29,376 nt of DNA, from IMG/VR virus record IMGVR_UViG_3300025759_000476, positions 1 to 29,376 of that record; one strand, given 5' to 3'. Origin of the DNA: a virus. This document shows, one piece after another, positions 20,219 to 29,376 of this stretch; position 1 is the stretch's first letter; every line of letters begins with the position of its first letter. A model generated the notes under the pieces. The model searched no databases. It was not told where the DNA came from and worked only from the letters and a program-made list of their open reading frames with translations. Made by a program: the position numbers and the translations under genes.

Positions 20219-20657
20219 TTTATATTTAACAGCATTTTATTCTGAACACGCACATCACATGGTTACATCTATGATGAATGATCCGCATACAGAAATAGAT
20301 GCTAACTATCGAGATTTATTAAATAATTTAGAAGTACCTGAAATGTCATTTACTTCTATGTGCCAGGACAAGATTGTTTGTTCTGGTGGTATTATTCCTG
20401 TTTGGGATGGTGTGTTTGAAGGTTGGGTTATGGCATCTAATCTTATTTGGAAACACCGCATTAGTGGAGCAAGAATAATAAAAAAAGGAATGGATGAGCT
20501 AATCGAAGAATACAATGTTGTTCGTTTACAAACAGCCGTTAAAAAAGATTTTACACTTGGTCATAGGTTTGCTGAGTGGCTTGGTATGAAACAAGAGGGA
20601 TTAATGAAAAAATATCAAAACAATGAAGATTATTTTAGATATGCGAGGGTAATGTAA
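20208..20657 (+). CDS. gp13-like protein (GNAT-like fold)
   Basis: A 149-residue protein like T7 gp13 (DUF2833), which has an acetyltransferase-like fold and is needed for infectious T7 particles, though its exact role is unclear. Visible elements are the ICSGG-type strand KIVCSGGIIPVWDGVFEGWV, the ARIIKKGMDELIEEYNVVRL helix and FTLGHRFAEWLGMKQEGLMK, as in GNAT motif A/B ('G-H-R-x-A-E-x-L-G-x-x-x-E-G'). The gene lies between tail tube B and the first ejection protein, exactly as gp13 lies before gp14 in T7. Confidence 0.75.
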   Translation: MTDNLYLTAFYSEHAHHMVTSMMNDPHTEIDANYRDLLNNLEVPEMSFTSMCQDKIVCSGGIIPVWDGVFEGWVMASNLIWKHRISGARIIKKGMDELIEEYNVVRLQTAVKKDFTLGHRFAEWLGMKQEGLMKKYQNNEDYFRYARVM

Positions 20658-21322
20658 TGGCTCCTCCAATGATAATTGCGGCGGGTGTTAGTGCTGCTGG
20701 TAGTTTACTAGCTGGACAATCGGCTATGGCTGCTGGTCGTTTTCAACAATCAATGGCTGAACGTAATGCACAAATACTTGATCAAAAAGCAGAAGATGCA
20801 TTAACAATAGGTCAAAGAAATATACAACAAGCAGAAAAATTATTTGAGACAGCAATGGCTCAAACAGATGTATCTTTAGCAAGAGCTGGTGTTAAAATGA
20901 ATGAAGGTACACCACTTGCTATAGCAGAGCATAATTTATCAGAATTTGAATTACAAAAATTAAATATTGAATACGATGCAAATGTAGTCAGTTATGATTA
21001 TCTTTCACAAGCTGCTAATTCTAGAATGCAAGGTGAGTTAGCTATGTATCAAGCAAAACAACAAAGAACAGCATCATTTATAAGCGCTGCTGGAACAATG
21101 GTAGGTGCATATGCAACACAAAATTTATTAAATACACAAGCTACACAAAACGCTGAAATAATAAAACAAAGTCAAATTAATAATAAAATTATTACTGATA
21201 ATATGTTTAGTAATCAAAAAGATATTATTGATATAATTAATAATAATACCAAGCAAATTACAAATATTAAAAAAACTAACTCTTTAGCTTTTGCTAATCA
21301 ATTTCCAACAGGCGGGTTTTAA
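20657..21322 (+). CDS. Internal virion protein B (gp14-like ejection protein)
   Basis: A 221-residue Ala/Gln-rich helical protein. A hydrophobic start (PMIIAAGVSAAGSLLAGQSA) is followed by QQSMAERNAQILDQKAEDAL, a long helix, VSLARAGVKMNEGTPLAIAE, and ASFISAAGTMVGAYATQNLL. This is typical of gp14-like ejection proteins, which insert in the outer membrane as the first part of the DNA channel. The C-terminal part is Asn/Lys-rich. It is coupled to the neighbours by one-base overlaps on each side. Confidence 0.75.
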   Translation: MAPPMIIAAGVSAAGSLLAGQSAMAAGRFQQSMAERNAQILDQKAEDALTIGQRNIQQAEKLFETAMAQTDVSLARAGVKMNEGTPLAIAEHNLSEFELQKLNIEYDANVVSYDYLSQAANSRMQGELAMYQAKQQRTASFISAAGTMVGAYATQNLLNTQATQNAEIIKQSQINNKIITDNMFSNQKDIIDIINNNTKQITNIKKTNSLAFANQFPTGGF

Positions 21323-23721
21323 TGGTTGATATTCCTTTATTTACAAACAAAACAACACCACAACGTATAGCGGGTGTAACATCAAAAATACCTAACATAT
21401 CTAAAGCGGCTGTATTGCCTGGCAAAGCTATTCAAAATTTAGGTAACACATTATTAAAATCAGCAACACAAGATTATAAAAATAAATTAGATTTTGAAAA
21501 TAAAAAATTAAAACAACAAACAGATTTTGAAAACAAAACTTATAATCTAGAAAAACAAAAAGAATTACAAACTTACAAACAAAATGAAAATTTTAAAACA
21601 ACTGTTGATCAATTAGAACAAGAAGCAGATACAAAATTTCAAATAGCAGCATTACGAATTACACAAAAAAAGAATGTTGTTAACACAATTAATGAACTTG
21701 AAAATTTTTCTAACGAAAAAAAATATGAATTAGCAACATCTTCTGATCTAAATGATGTTGATGGTTTTCAAAAAATTTTAACCGATAAAGCAAATAGTTA
21801 TAAATTTAATGATGATGCAACAAAAATATTATTTGATAATGAATACGCAAAATTATTACAAAGTGAATCATTTAACGTAAGAAAAACAATACGACAAAAT
21901 ATTATTGATGTTGGTGTTGATACTTTTAATAATACAATCAATGATAGTATTTACAAAGCGGTATATGGAAATGACCATGACCGAGTAAAAGCATTTGATT
22001 ATTTATTTGGTACTAGCGGTGTTGTTAAAGAAATGGATGATGCTGGTCTTGTTGTAAATCCTGAAATTACTACCGACAAAATACGCAAAATGTATGGATC
22101 TGTATTGTTTGAAAAAATGGTTGAGGAAGAGCCACAAAAATTTTTAAATTATTTAAATAAAGAAAATTATCAAGATGAATTATCAAAATTTTTAACACCT
22201 AATCAAATAATTAATTTTCAAAAAGTTGCACAGAATAATGTTGATAGTGAGTTACGATCACAAATACAAACAGTAAAAAGTATATCAACAGATATTAAAA
22301 CACAACTAAAAGATCAAGAATGGATTATTAATAATACAACAAGAGGTAATTTACCAATACTTGAAAGTTTATTAGAACAAGCAGAAAATTTATCTTTACC
22401 AGGATCAGAAGAAGTTTTTGATCCAGCATTAGTTCAAGATATTCAAAATCTAATTAGTCTTGTTGATATTGTTGATGATTTTAAAGTTTTAAATAGTGAA
22501 CAACAAAATTTTATTATTCAAGATGTTGAGTCTAATCAAAATACATTAGTAAATGATGATGATGATTTAACAAATATATCAAGAATTGAAGCAACAAAAT
22601 TAGAAATATTTAAAAAAATACAATCTGATGTTGCAAAAAATATTGATGATGATGCTATTACAATGGCAAATAAATATGGTGTTATAGATAATATTGAGCG
22701 AGTTGATTTTGGTGCTGATTTATCTTCTGAAGAAGGAGTTGAAGCATTTTTTACACAGGTTGATAAAAGTATAGATCAGGCGTTAAAAGTACAAGCACAT
22801 TATAATTTATCATCACCACAATTTTTTACTAAAGAAACAGCAGAATTATTAAGCGATCAAATTGCTAATGCAAATGGACCAGATGAAATTTATCAAATGG
22901 CACAAATGATTAATGGTGCATATAGAGAGCATTCATTAGATGCTTTTCAACAAATATCAAAAGAAGCGCCTTTACTAGCTGAAATAGGAGGTCACATAAA
23001 TAATGGTAACGAGAAATTTGCATTAAATATTGCTAAAGGAATGATGTTAGAAAATGAAGTTTTTATTCCTGAATTTGAAAATTCATTTGCTTTTAAACAA
23101 ATTTTTACACAAACATTTGGTGACTCATTAAATGACAATCCTCAAACATTACAAACTAAAATAAATTCTATTAACAAAGTTATTGGCGTTATAGGTTTAG
23201 ATCAAGGTTGGTATAATAAAAATAAAACTTCTGAAAATATTATATCTTCTAATAAACCAGCTATTATGCAAATAATGGAAGAGTCAGTTGGTGCTACATA
23301 TAATGGTAATGGTAAAAAAATTACTGGTGGCACAATAGAGTGGATGGATAAAAAAGTTATATTACCACCTAATATGATGACACAAGGAATGAGTAATAGA
23401 GATTTTGAAAAACTTATTAATAAACAATTAGTTGATAATCCTAATGCCAATGCTTTACTAGAAAAAGCTGGTGGTAATCGAGGGTTACCAGTAGCCTCAC
23501 CTTTTATTAATGAAACTGAACAACAAGAAATACAATTAAATTCAAAAGAAATATTTGGGGGAAGTGCGCCTTATTTTTGGGATCAAATTGGTCCAGGATT
23601 GTATTTATTATCTTTGTTTGATCCAAATGATAAACCAATAAATCCTGAATACATAAATTATGCGGGTACAAATGAGCCTTTTATTTTTGATCTAGGCTCT
23701 ATTGTAAATGATATTCAATGA
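21322..23721 (+). CDS. Internal virion protein C (gp15-like ejection protein)
   Basis: A 799-residue protein close in size to T7 gp15 (747). After a short start (ITSKIPNISKA-like text) comes a long Lys/Glu/Gln coiled-coil at about 50-110, then an extended helical region rich in Asn and Asp, and a globular C-terminal part (NVIGVIGLDQGWYNKN-like, ILPPNMMTQGMSNRDFEKLI). It would form the periplasmic tunnel for DNA with its neighbours. Assignment rests on size, helical composition and gene order between gp14-like and the next large proteins; no signature motif is seen. It overlaps the next gene by 4 bases. Confidence 0.62.
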   Translation: MVDIPLFTNKTTPQRIAGVTSKIPNISKAAVLPGKAIQNLGNTLLKSATQDYKNKLDFENKKLKQQTDFENKTYNLEKQKELQTYKQNENFKTTVDQLEQEADTKFQIAALRITQKKNVVNTINELENFSNEKKYELATSSDLNDVDGFQKILTDKANSYKFNDDATKILFDNEYAKLLQSESFNVRKTIRQNIIDVGVDTFNNTINDSIYKAVYGNDHDRVKAFDYLFGTSGVVKEMDDAGLVVNPEITTDKIRKMYGSVLFEKMVEEEPQKFLNYLNKENYQDELSKFLTPNQIINFQKVAQNNVDSELRSQIQTVKSISTDIKTQLKDQEWIINNTTRGNLPILESLLEQAENLSLPGSEEVFDPALVQDIQNLISLVDIVDDFKVLNSEQQNFIIQDVESNQNTLVNDDDDLTNISRIEATKLEIFKKIQSDVAKNIDDDAITMANKYGVIDNIERVDFGADLSSEEGVEAFFTQVDKSIDQALKVQAHYNLSSPQFFTKETAELLSDQIANANGPDEIYQMAQMINGAYREHSLDAFQQISKEAPLLAEIGGHINNGNEKFALNIAKGMMLENEVFIPEFENSFAFKQIFTQTFGDSLNDNPQTLQTKINSINKVIGVIGLDQGWYNKNKTSENIISSNKPAIMQIMEESVGATYNGNGKKITGGTIEWMDKKVILPPNMMTQGMSNRDFEKLINKQLVDNPNANALLEKAGGNRGLPVASPFINETEQQEIQLNSKEIFGGSAPYFWDQIGPGLYLLSLFDPNDKPINPEYINYAGTNEPFIFDLGSIVNDIQ

Positions 23722-25739
23722 AATTTTATGATACACAAAACGCTTTAGAAACTAAGCGTATAGAGTCAGAATACCAAAAAGCTAGTTTGTTACCAGCAGA
23801 CAGTTATGAAATATATTCACGAACATTAGAAAATACAAAAGCATTTGGTTTATCTGCATCTAAATCGTGGAACGCTATGGATGATTATTCTAAAGCTAAT
23901 GAGGAAATAAAAAATAAATTTGGTGTAGATCTTCCTAATCCTTTAACAGATATAATAACTGATGTACCAGGATTAGATTACACACCGACAGTATTTTTTC
24001 AAGATTATAAAAAAAATATAGATTGGTGGAATAACGAAGTACAAAAATTACAAGAAAATAATCCTGAAACAGAATTTAAATCATTTCAACAATTTCAAGA
24101 TGAACGAGCAGCACAATACAGAGAAGATGAATTTTTATTAAATGAAAAACAACGAGCAGCTAGAACTTTTATGCAAAAGTATGGTGCAAGTTTTTCAGCC
24201 GCTTTTGTTGGTTATATGCAAGACCCCCTTGTTTTAACATCTTTACCTCTTAGTGCTGCTTATTCTATACCAAAAAATTTTGGTCTTGCGTCTTTAAAAA
24301 TAGGATTGTTTGAAGGTGGTCTTGAAGCTGGCAGACAAGCTATGATTGAAACACAAGTGCAGCCATATCGTAAAGAATTAGAAATGAGTTATGGAACGCA
24401 ACAAGCATTAACAAATATATTTGGCGCAGCTATTGGTGGTGCTGTTTTAGGTCCAACGGCTTTTGCTGGTTTCAAAGGGATTGGTGCTGGTGCTAGAGCT
24501 ACAGGTAGAGGATTTTTATCTGCAAAAGATTTAGTTAATATGAAATTATTTCCTGAAAATTTTTTAGGAAAAAAACTTAATAAACTTGTATCACAAACAG
24601 ATTTAGATACGCCACTTGATGAAGTATTTAAAAAAGCAAAAACACAAACATTATTAGATACGTTTGATGATTTACCTAAAAACATTACATCAAAAGAAAA
24701 ATATCAAGATATTATTTATAAAACAAAACAAGCTGTATTAGAAAGTGAACAAAATCCTTATGCAAACACAGTAGAAGGTGAACGTTTACACGATAAAAAT
24801 TTTAAAAAAGCATACAATCAAGTTGAAAAAGATGAGCCAATAGACATTGTTGATGAGTCGAATGTTGAATTAAAAAAACCAGATATTGTAAAAACAATTA
24901 ATACGGAAGAAGGTAAACTTGCGGGATTAGAAGAAGTATATGAGTCATTACCTGATACAAAAGAAATATTACCGCAAAAGAAAAAATTAAAAACACAAAT
25001 TAATAAAGCAAAAAAAGAAATTAAATCTTTAAAAAAACAACTTGCTGAAAAGTTTCCTGATCCAACTTTACCGCCAAGTTTAATAACACCTGAAGAGCCA
25101 AAGACACAAACATTCTTACAATGGTTATCTAAAAATAAAATTAAATCTGATGATGGAAATATTGGTGACGTTAAAGCTATACTAGATAAGTCAACTTTTC
25201 GTTATACAAAAAAAAATGGTTTTAGTTTGGATGATTTATTAACAAGAGCTAGAGAAGATGGTTGGTTACCACCAAAACCAGATGGTGTGGATGATTTAAG
25301 TATAAATGATGTTTTAAATTTAATTAGTGAAAATCCTGTAAATCCTAAAGATCAAACTAAAATTGCTGAATTTGATGCAACAATACAAGTTATTCAACAA
25401 ACAATAGATGAATTAGAAAGTGCTGGAATAGATCCTGTTGGAATGACAGATGATCAAGTTACACAAGCATTACAAAAATTAGAAAATAATGTTGATCAAA
25501 AAGATCTGGTTAAATTTAGAGATGAAGATTATATTGATGAATTTGCTGATGACTCTTTTAATGATTATATGGATTTTATAGAAGAAAATAAAATACCAGG
25601 TAAAACAGAATTAGTGTTAGAAGTTGCAGAAGATGGTACACCTTCTAAAACAACAACAGCAAAACAATTAGCGGATGAACTTGCACAGGAAAAACGAATG
25701 ATTGATGAGTTGGCTAAATGTGAAGGATTGGATTTATAA
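23718..25739 (+). CDS. Large ejection protein, part 1 (gp16-like region)
   Basis: A 673-residue protein. The start is helical and Asn-rich; about residues 150-200 hold FMQKYGASFSAAFVGYMQDP and SLPLSAAYSI, and about 235-262 a Gly/Ala-rich membrane-active stretch (IFGAAIGGAVLGPTAFAGF, KGIGAGARATGRG). Then come charged low-complexity helices (KKKLKTQINKAKKEIKSLKK) and a C-terminal acidic part. This pattern of a hydrophobic Gly/Ala segment between helical arms recalls the large polyvalent or gp16-like ejection proteins. No lytic transglycosylase motif (E-S-x-x) is seen. Its stop overlaps the next start, and the two together approximate gp16 in size. Confidence 0.6.
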   Translation: MKFYDTQNALETKRIESEYQKASLLPADSYEIYSRTLENTKAFGLSASKSWNAMDDYSKANEEIKNKFGVDLPNPLTDIITDVPGLDYTPTVFFQDYKKNIDWWNNEVQKLQENNPETEFKSFQQFQDERAAQYREDEFLLNEKQRAARTFMQKYGASFSAAFVGYMQDPLVLTSLPLSAAYSIPKNFGLASLKIGLFEGGLEAGRQAMIETQVQPYRKELEMSYGTQQALTNIFGAAIGGAVLGPTAFAGFKGIGAGARATGRGFLSAKDLVNMKLFPENFLGKKLNKLVSQTDLDTPLDEVFKKAKTQTLLDTFDDLPKNITSKEKYQDIIYKTKQAVLESEQNPYANTVEGERLHDKNFKKAYNQVEKDEPIDIVDESNVELKKPDIVKTINTEEGKLAGLEEVYESLPDTKEILPQKKKLKTQINKAKKEIKSLKKQLAEKFPDPTLPPSLITPEEPKTQTFLQWLSKNKIKSDDGNIGDVKAILDKSTFRYTKKNGFSLDDLLTRAREDGWLPPKPDGVDDLSINDVLNLISENPVNPKDQTKIAEFDATIQVIQQTIDELESAGIDPVGMTDDQVTQALQKLENNVDQKDLVKFRDEDYIDEFADDSFNDYMDFIEENKIPGKTELVLEVAEDGTPSKTTTAKQLADELAQEKRMIDELAKCEGLDL

Positions 25740-28255
25740 TGCCTAGTTTTAGAGAATGTATAGTCAAGGCACATAAGGGTAAATTAATTAACGATACCCA
25801 GCGTGATGAAATGCTTTCTATGTTTGATGATAAATTAGAAATGTTTTCTAAAACATTAGCTGAGTCAGAAGCAACACAAGCAGCAAGTAACGCAACTTTT
25901 AAATTATTAAAAAAACAAACAAAAACAAAAGCTATTGAAAATACTATTTCTGTAAAAAAATTAAATGATCTAAAAAAAATAATTAGTGAATACAAAAATA
26001 TTAATGAAGAAGTTGATGTATCACAAGGGTTTAGAGCTATACATGGTAAGGCTGAAGGTAAACGTATAGTACAAAATTTAGAAATACGACAAAGAACAGT
26101 ATTTGGTAGTTTAACAAAAAATCTATCTGACTTAATGGAAGCATATGCGATGCCATTAGTAAGACGATATAAAAGAGCAAATCCAAAAGCATTAGTTGAT
26201 GAAATGTTTAATCCTAGCAGCACAGGAAATAAAGGTGCTGAAATTATGGCAAAAGCATTAACTGAAACTTTTGAAAAAGCCAGGGTGTTACTAGCAAAGC
26301 AAGGTGTCTTAGTTAACAAAGATCTGAATTGGAAATTTCCACAATCGCATAACACAAGAGCTATTGAAAAAAGTAAAATAGGAAAACAAGGTTGGGTTGA
26401 TTATATAAAACCATTATTAGACAAATCAAAAATGGTTGATGATAAAACAGGTTTAACTTTTGATTTATTGCCTGAAGCAGAATTTACAAAAGCATTACAA
26501 GCATCCCATCGAAATATTATGACCGATGGATTAGGTAAAGGAAAAAAAACAGGATTAAAAAAATTTCAAGAAAGTCGTTTTTTAATATTTAAAGATGCTG
26601 ATAGTTTTTATTCGTACAATGAACGATTTGGATCTGATCCCGTGCAAATGGTATATGAACAATTAGACGTTATGTCGAGAGCTATTGCTGAAACACAATT
26701 ATTTGGTCCAAAGCCAAATGTTGTTCGAAACACTTTAAAACAATTTGTTTTAGAAGAAACGGATAAAACTGTTGATGGATTAAAAAGAAAACGAATAGGT
26801 GGTGTTATACCAAGGTTTAAAGAACGAGGTAGAGTTAATACTTTTTTAAAAAAAGCAGATTTAGAATATGATTTATTTGTTGGTAGAGGTCATTTATCTG
26901 TAGATGGAGTTGCAGCAAAAATAGGTAGTGATGTTCGTAATGTATTAACAGGATCATTATTAGGTGGATCAGGAATAACAGTTTTGTTTGGTGATTTAGC
27001 TACAACATTTAATTCTGCTGCTATTCGTGGTTGGTCACCTTTTAAAGCTGTAGTAAATAGTTTAGGAGAACAATTTACAGGTAAACAAGGCAGACAGGAT
27101 GCAGCATACTTAGGAGTTATTTTAGATGATCTTATTCAAAATAATATGGCGTTATCTCGTTTTATGGATGACTCAGACTCAGGTGGATTAGCTAAAGTAT
27201 ATGCAACAAGTTTATTACGACTTGGTGGAGTTTCACGATTTACACAACAAGCAAGAAATGCTGGAGCTAAATTTATTTTATCTGACAGTGGTATAGGTCA
27301 ATATACAAAACACTCTTTTGATGAATTAGTTACTTTATCAAAAGGTAAATTTAATAAATATGGCAAAACTATAAAGTTATTACAAACTTACGGCATTACA
27401 AAATCTGAATGGGATATTATTCGTACAACAAAAAAACATAATCCAAGAGGTAATTTAAAATTTATTGATCCAGGAGAAATAGCAGCTCGAACAGATATAG
27501 ACGAAAATTTGGCTGGTGATATTGCTAGTAAATTTATGGATATGGTTTTAACAGAACAAGATCATATGGTTGTTGTCAATTCACTACGTCAACAAGCGTC
27601 AACTTCTGTTGCTCCTAGAGGTACAGTTATAGGCGAGCTTGGACTATCAGCTTTTATGTTTAAAAGTTTTCCTATTAATGTCATTATTCATAACATACAA
27701 AGAGCATTTAGTGTTCCCCCTGGTGCATTAAATAAAACTAAATACGCAACAACATTACTTTCAGGAATGGTTTTAACAGCCGCAGCTACAATGCTTACTT
27801 ATGATGTAATAGGTGGTCGTGATCCAAGAAGAGTACTCGATAAAAAATTTTGGATTGAAGCTATTGCGCGAAGTGGTGCTTTTGGTCCAGTTGGTGATGC
27901 TGTATTAGGGAAACCTGATGCAAGACATTTTGGAGAGTTAGCTAGTGGTCCAGTTATATCTTTATTAAAAGATACTTACGGCATTACTCTTGGTCCATTA
28001 CTAGCGATGGGTACTGATCAAGAATATAATTATGGTGGTAAAGTGTCAAAATTTGTTAAAACTTGGTCACCAAAACCATGGTATGGTAAATTAATTTTAC
28101 AACGATATGTTTTTGATCAATTAGATAAACAGTTAAACGATAATCATTATTCTAGGCAAAGTAGGCTAGATCAGTACGTTTATGAACGAGGAAGTGATTA
28201 TTGGTGGCGTCCTGACGAATTATCGCCAGAAAGATTGCCAAAATTTAGTCAATAA
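25739..28255 (+). CDS. Large ejection protein, part 2 (gp16-like region)
   Basis: An 838-residue protein starting PSFRECIVKAHKGKLINDTQ, a short helical module that often starts the second part of large virion-borne polyvalent proteins. It has a helical middle (MPLVRRYKRANPKALVDEMF, TETFEKARVLLAKQGVLVNK), a Gly/Ser hydrophobic part at about 400-420 (LTGSLLGGSGITVLFGDL), a module with LRLGGVSRFTQQARNAGAKF, and another hydrophobic stretch at about 670-690 (LLSGMVLTAAATMLTYDVI). The end RQSRLDQYVYERGSDYWWRP is basic and aromatic. Together with the gene before it this is probably the inner-core ejection protein that spans the inner membrane. No enzyme motif is recognised. Confidence 0.62.
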   Translation: MPSFRECIVKAHKGKLINDTQRDEMLSMFDDKLEMFSKTLAESEATQAASNATFKLLKKQTKTKAIENTISVKKLNDLKKIISEYKNINEEVDVSQGFRAIHGKAEGKRIVQNLEIRQRTVFGSLTKNLSDLMEAYAMPLVRRYKRANPKALVDEMFNPSSTGNKGAEIMAKALTETFEKARVLLAKQGVLVNKDLNWKFPQSHNTRAIEKSKIGKQGWVDYIKPLLDKSKMVDDKTGLTFDLLPEAEFTKALQASHRNIMTDGLGKGKKTGLKKFQESRFLIFKDADSFYSYNERFGSDPVQMVYEQLDVMSRAIAETQLFGPKPNVVRNTLKQFVLEETDKTVDGLKRKRIGGVIPRFKERGRVNTFLKKADLEYDLFVGRGHLSVDGVAAKIGSDVRNVLTGSLLGGSGITVLFGDLATTFNSAAIRGWSPFKAVVNSLGEQFTGKQGRQDAAYLGVILDDLIQNNMALSRFMDDSDSGGLAKVYATSLLRLGGVSRFTQQARNAGAKFILSDSGIGQYTKHSFDELVTLSKGKFNKYGKTIKLLQTYGITKSEWDIIRTTKKHNPRGNLKFIDPGEIAARTDIDENLAGDIASKFMDMVLTEQDHMVVVNSLRQQASTSVAPRGTVIGELGLSAFMFKSFPINVIIHNIQRAFSVPPGALNKTKYATTLLSGMVLTAAATMLTYDVIGGRDPRRVLDKKFWIEAIARSGAFGPVGDAVLGKPDARHFGELASGPVISLLKDTYGITLGPLLAMGTDQEYNYGGKVSKFVKTWSPKPWYGKLILQRYVFDQLDKQLNDNHYSRQSRLDQYVYERGSDYWWRPDELSPERLPKFSQ

Positions 28256-28270
28256 TTTTATTGTACTTTA

Positions 28271-28302
28271 TTGACACTTATATTAGATATTAAGAATATA
28301 AT
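28271..28302 (+). promoter_or_regulatory. Candidate promoter before tail fibre gene
   Basis: TTGACA (28271-28276) is a perfect -35 box and TATAAT (28297-28302) a perfect -10 box, but the spacer is 20 bases, longer than the usual 16-18. Directly after it TAGAC-GTTTCT-GTCTA (28302-28317) can form a small hairpin. They lie in the 99-base gap between the last ejection gene and the tail fibre, one of the few gaps in the late region. A separate fibre promoter is plausible; the spacing leaves doubt. Confidence 0.4.
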
Positions 28303-28354
28303 AGACGTTTCTGTCTAAATTTTCTTTTTTCATAACATTTTAGGATAATTAAGG

Positions 28355-29376
28355 ATGACTATTTCATCAACAACTACTAAAAATTCATATAGTGGTAATG
28401 GGTCAAGTACGGCTTTTAACTATACTTTTAAAATTCCTACATCTACGGATATAGAAGTTATTGTACGTTCCAGTAATGGTACTGAGTCAGTTAGAAGTGA
28501 AGGATCAGGATCTACAAATTACGGCATTTCAGGTATTGGGAATAGTGGTGGGGGAACTGTTACTTTTGTTACAGCGCCTTTATCAACGGAAACTGTTGTA
28601 CTTCGTAGAAACACAGCTAAAACACAAGCTACTGATTATGTTGCTAATGATCCATTTCCAGCAGAGTCACATGAGTCGGCATTAGATAAGCTAACAATTA
28701 TAGGTCAAGATTTACAAGAACAAGTTGATAGATCTATTAAATTGTCCAGGACTAATACAATGTCCTCAACAGAATTTACAGTTGGATCTTCAGATCGTGC
28801 AAATAAAATTCTTGCTTTTGATAGTTCAGGAGAGATCCAGGTAACGCAAGAGCTAGGAACATTTAAAGGTAACTGGGGTGCATCTACTAGCTATCAAGTT
28901 AGAGATATTGTCAAAGATACATCAACTAATAATATTTTTATTGCCTTAACAGCTCATACATCTTCTGGCTCACAGCCACTAACAACGAATACGGATAGTG
29001 CTAAATGGAGTTTATTAGTAGATGCTGCATCGGCAACGACAAGTCAAACTGCTGCCGCTACAAGTGCTACAGCTGCTGCAAGTTCCGCTACTGCTGCTGC
29101 ATCAAGTGCTTCAACAGCATCTGGTCATAAAGATACAGCAACGACAAAAGCAAGTGAAGCTGCATCATCCGCTACAGCTGCGGCATCATCCGCTACTTCT
29201 GCTGCTGCAAGTTATGATAATTTTGATGATAGATACTTAGGAGCAAAATCTTCTGATCCATCTGCTGATAATGATGGCGATAGTTTAATTACTGGTGCTT
29301 TATATTTTAATACATCAAACAATGTAATGATGGTTTACACAGGAAGTGCCTGGGTAAGAACAACACCATCATCTTC
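28355..29376 (+). CDS. Tail fibre protein (3' end outside window)
   Basis: The frame is open from ATG 28355 (TAGGA about nine bases upstream) to the window edge, 340 codons. The start TISSTTTKNSYSGNGSSTAF and NYTFKIPTSTDIEVIV, then TVTFVTAPLSTETVVLRRNT, FPAESHESALDKLTIIGQDL is the T7 gp17 N-terminal domain type that docks fibres to the tail tube. A YQVRDIVKDTSTNNIFIAL beta module follows, then an Ala/Ser/Thr-rich coiled stretch of about 60 residues (repeats like SSATAAA), then SYDNFDDRYLG and a GALYFNTSNNVMMVYTG strand pair. The receptor-binding end is missing. It would decide host recognition. Confidence 0.87.
   Translation, partial: MTISSTTTKNSYSGNGSSTAFNYTFKIPTSTDIEVIVRSSNGTESVRSEGSGSTNYGISGIGNSGGGTVTFVTAPLSTETVVLRRNTAKTQATDYVANDPFPAESHESALDKLTIIGQDLQEQVDRSIKLSRTNTMSSTEFTVGSSDRANKILAFDSSGEIQVTQELGTFKGNWGASTSYQVRDIVKDTSTNNIFIALTAHTSSGSQPLTTNTDSAKWSLLVDAASATTSQTAAATSATAAASSATAAASSASTASGHKDTATTKASEAASSATAAASSATSAAASYDNFDDRYLGAKSSDPSADNDGDSLITGALYFNTSNNVMMVYTGSAWVRTTPSS

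Noticed and set aside
25714-26355. Minus-strand open frame of 213 codons inside the second large ejection gene
   Set aside because: It is antisense to a well-supported late gene, lacks a ribosome site, and its composition is what reversed AT-rich coding produces.
28461-29240. Short open frames at 28461-28685 and 29022-29240
   Set aside because: They are other-frame shadows of the tail fibre gene; the Leu/Gln-rich text comes from reading the Ala/Ser repeats out of frame.
28355-29376. Diversity-generating retroelement, as in Bordetella phage BPP-1
   Set aside because: The head genes resemble BPP-1, but no reverse transcriptase and no template/variable repeat pair is seen. The fibre end lies outside the window, so absence is only for this window.
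1-29376. CRISPR array or insertion sequence
   Set aside because: No regularly spaced repeats of 25-40 bases and no transposase gene were seen on either strand.

Overview
This window is almost entirely the genome of a temperate, short-tailed (podovirus-type) phage. It is strongly AT-rich and densely packed, with most genes overlapping by 1-20 bases or abutting. No bacterial chromosomal gene is visible. A 3TM holin of the kind common in alphaproteobacterial phages and gene transfer agents, the AT-rich DNA and a marine-type set of small virion genes suggest an AT-rich alphaproteobacterial host, perhaps of the SAR11 kind. That host call is inference. The only host-like sequence is the 3' half of a proline tRNA (UGG anticodon) at 2007-2055, just upstream of a tyrosine integrase. 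Phage genes lie on both sides of it, so it is best read as attP of a free or circular genome rather than a prophage end.

Layout. (1) 1-566, rightward: end of a holin gene and a small zinc-ribbon protein. (2) 616-2123: leftward integrase and attP with repeated arm-like motifs. (3) 2120-5657: leftward early operon of ten tightly coupled genes: PD-(D/E)XK nuclease, small protein, Erf/Rad52-type annealing protein, SSB-like protein, HTH protein, MazG-like protein, coiled-coil protein, LexA-type winged helix protein, unknown protein, zinc-ribbon protein. (4) 5660-6458: immunity region. A leftward CI-like repressor lies between two control regions that share a 20-base operator-like motif (17/20 identical), an OL/OR-type layout. 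(5) 6486-8336: rightward early operon with Cro-like protein, HExxH metallopeptidase-like protein, stand-alone DnaA domain IV-like protein, winged-helix replication protein and a DUF6362-like protein. (6) 8356-9697: leftward accessory cassette with two 26-residue membrane peptides, three unknown proteins, a strong terminator and a separate HTH gene. (7) 9790-29376: rightward late genes: HGG-motif protein, small and large terminase, portal (reading frame broken), Bbp19-like protein, scaffold, capsid, cement-like protein, three small basic proteins, T7-like tail tube proteins A and B, gp13-like protein, three or four ejection proteins, and a tail fibre running off the window.

How it works together. 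No DNA polymerase, helicase, primase or single-subunit RNA polymerase is seen, although the virion genes after the capsid follow T7 order. The phage probably relies on host transcription and replication, recruiting the latter through its DnaA-like and winged-helix proteins, and recombines its DNA with the nuclease/annealing/SSB-like set. The tail fibre at the right edge and the holin at the left edge would be neighbours in a circular or permuted genome, so the window probably holds most of the phage.

Points most worth attention: the broken portal gene, the paired operators around the repressor, the DnaA domain IV mini-protein, a 42-residue protein with a complete EF-hand loop, twin hairpins before the capsid gene, and the leftward cassette with its 26-residue membrane peptides.
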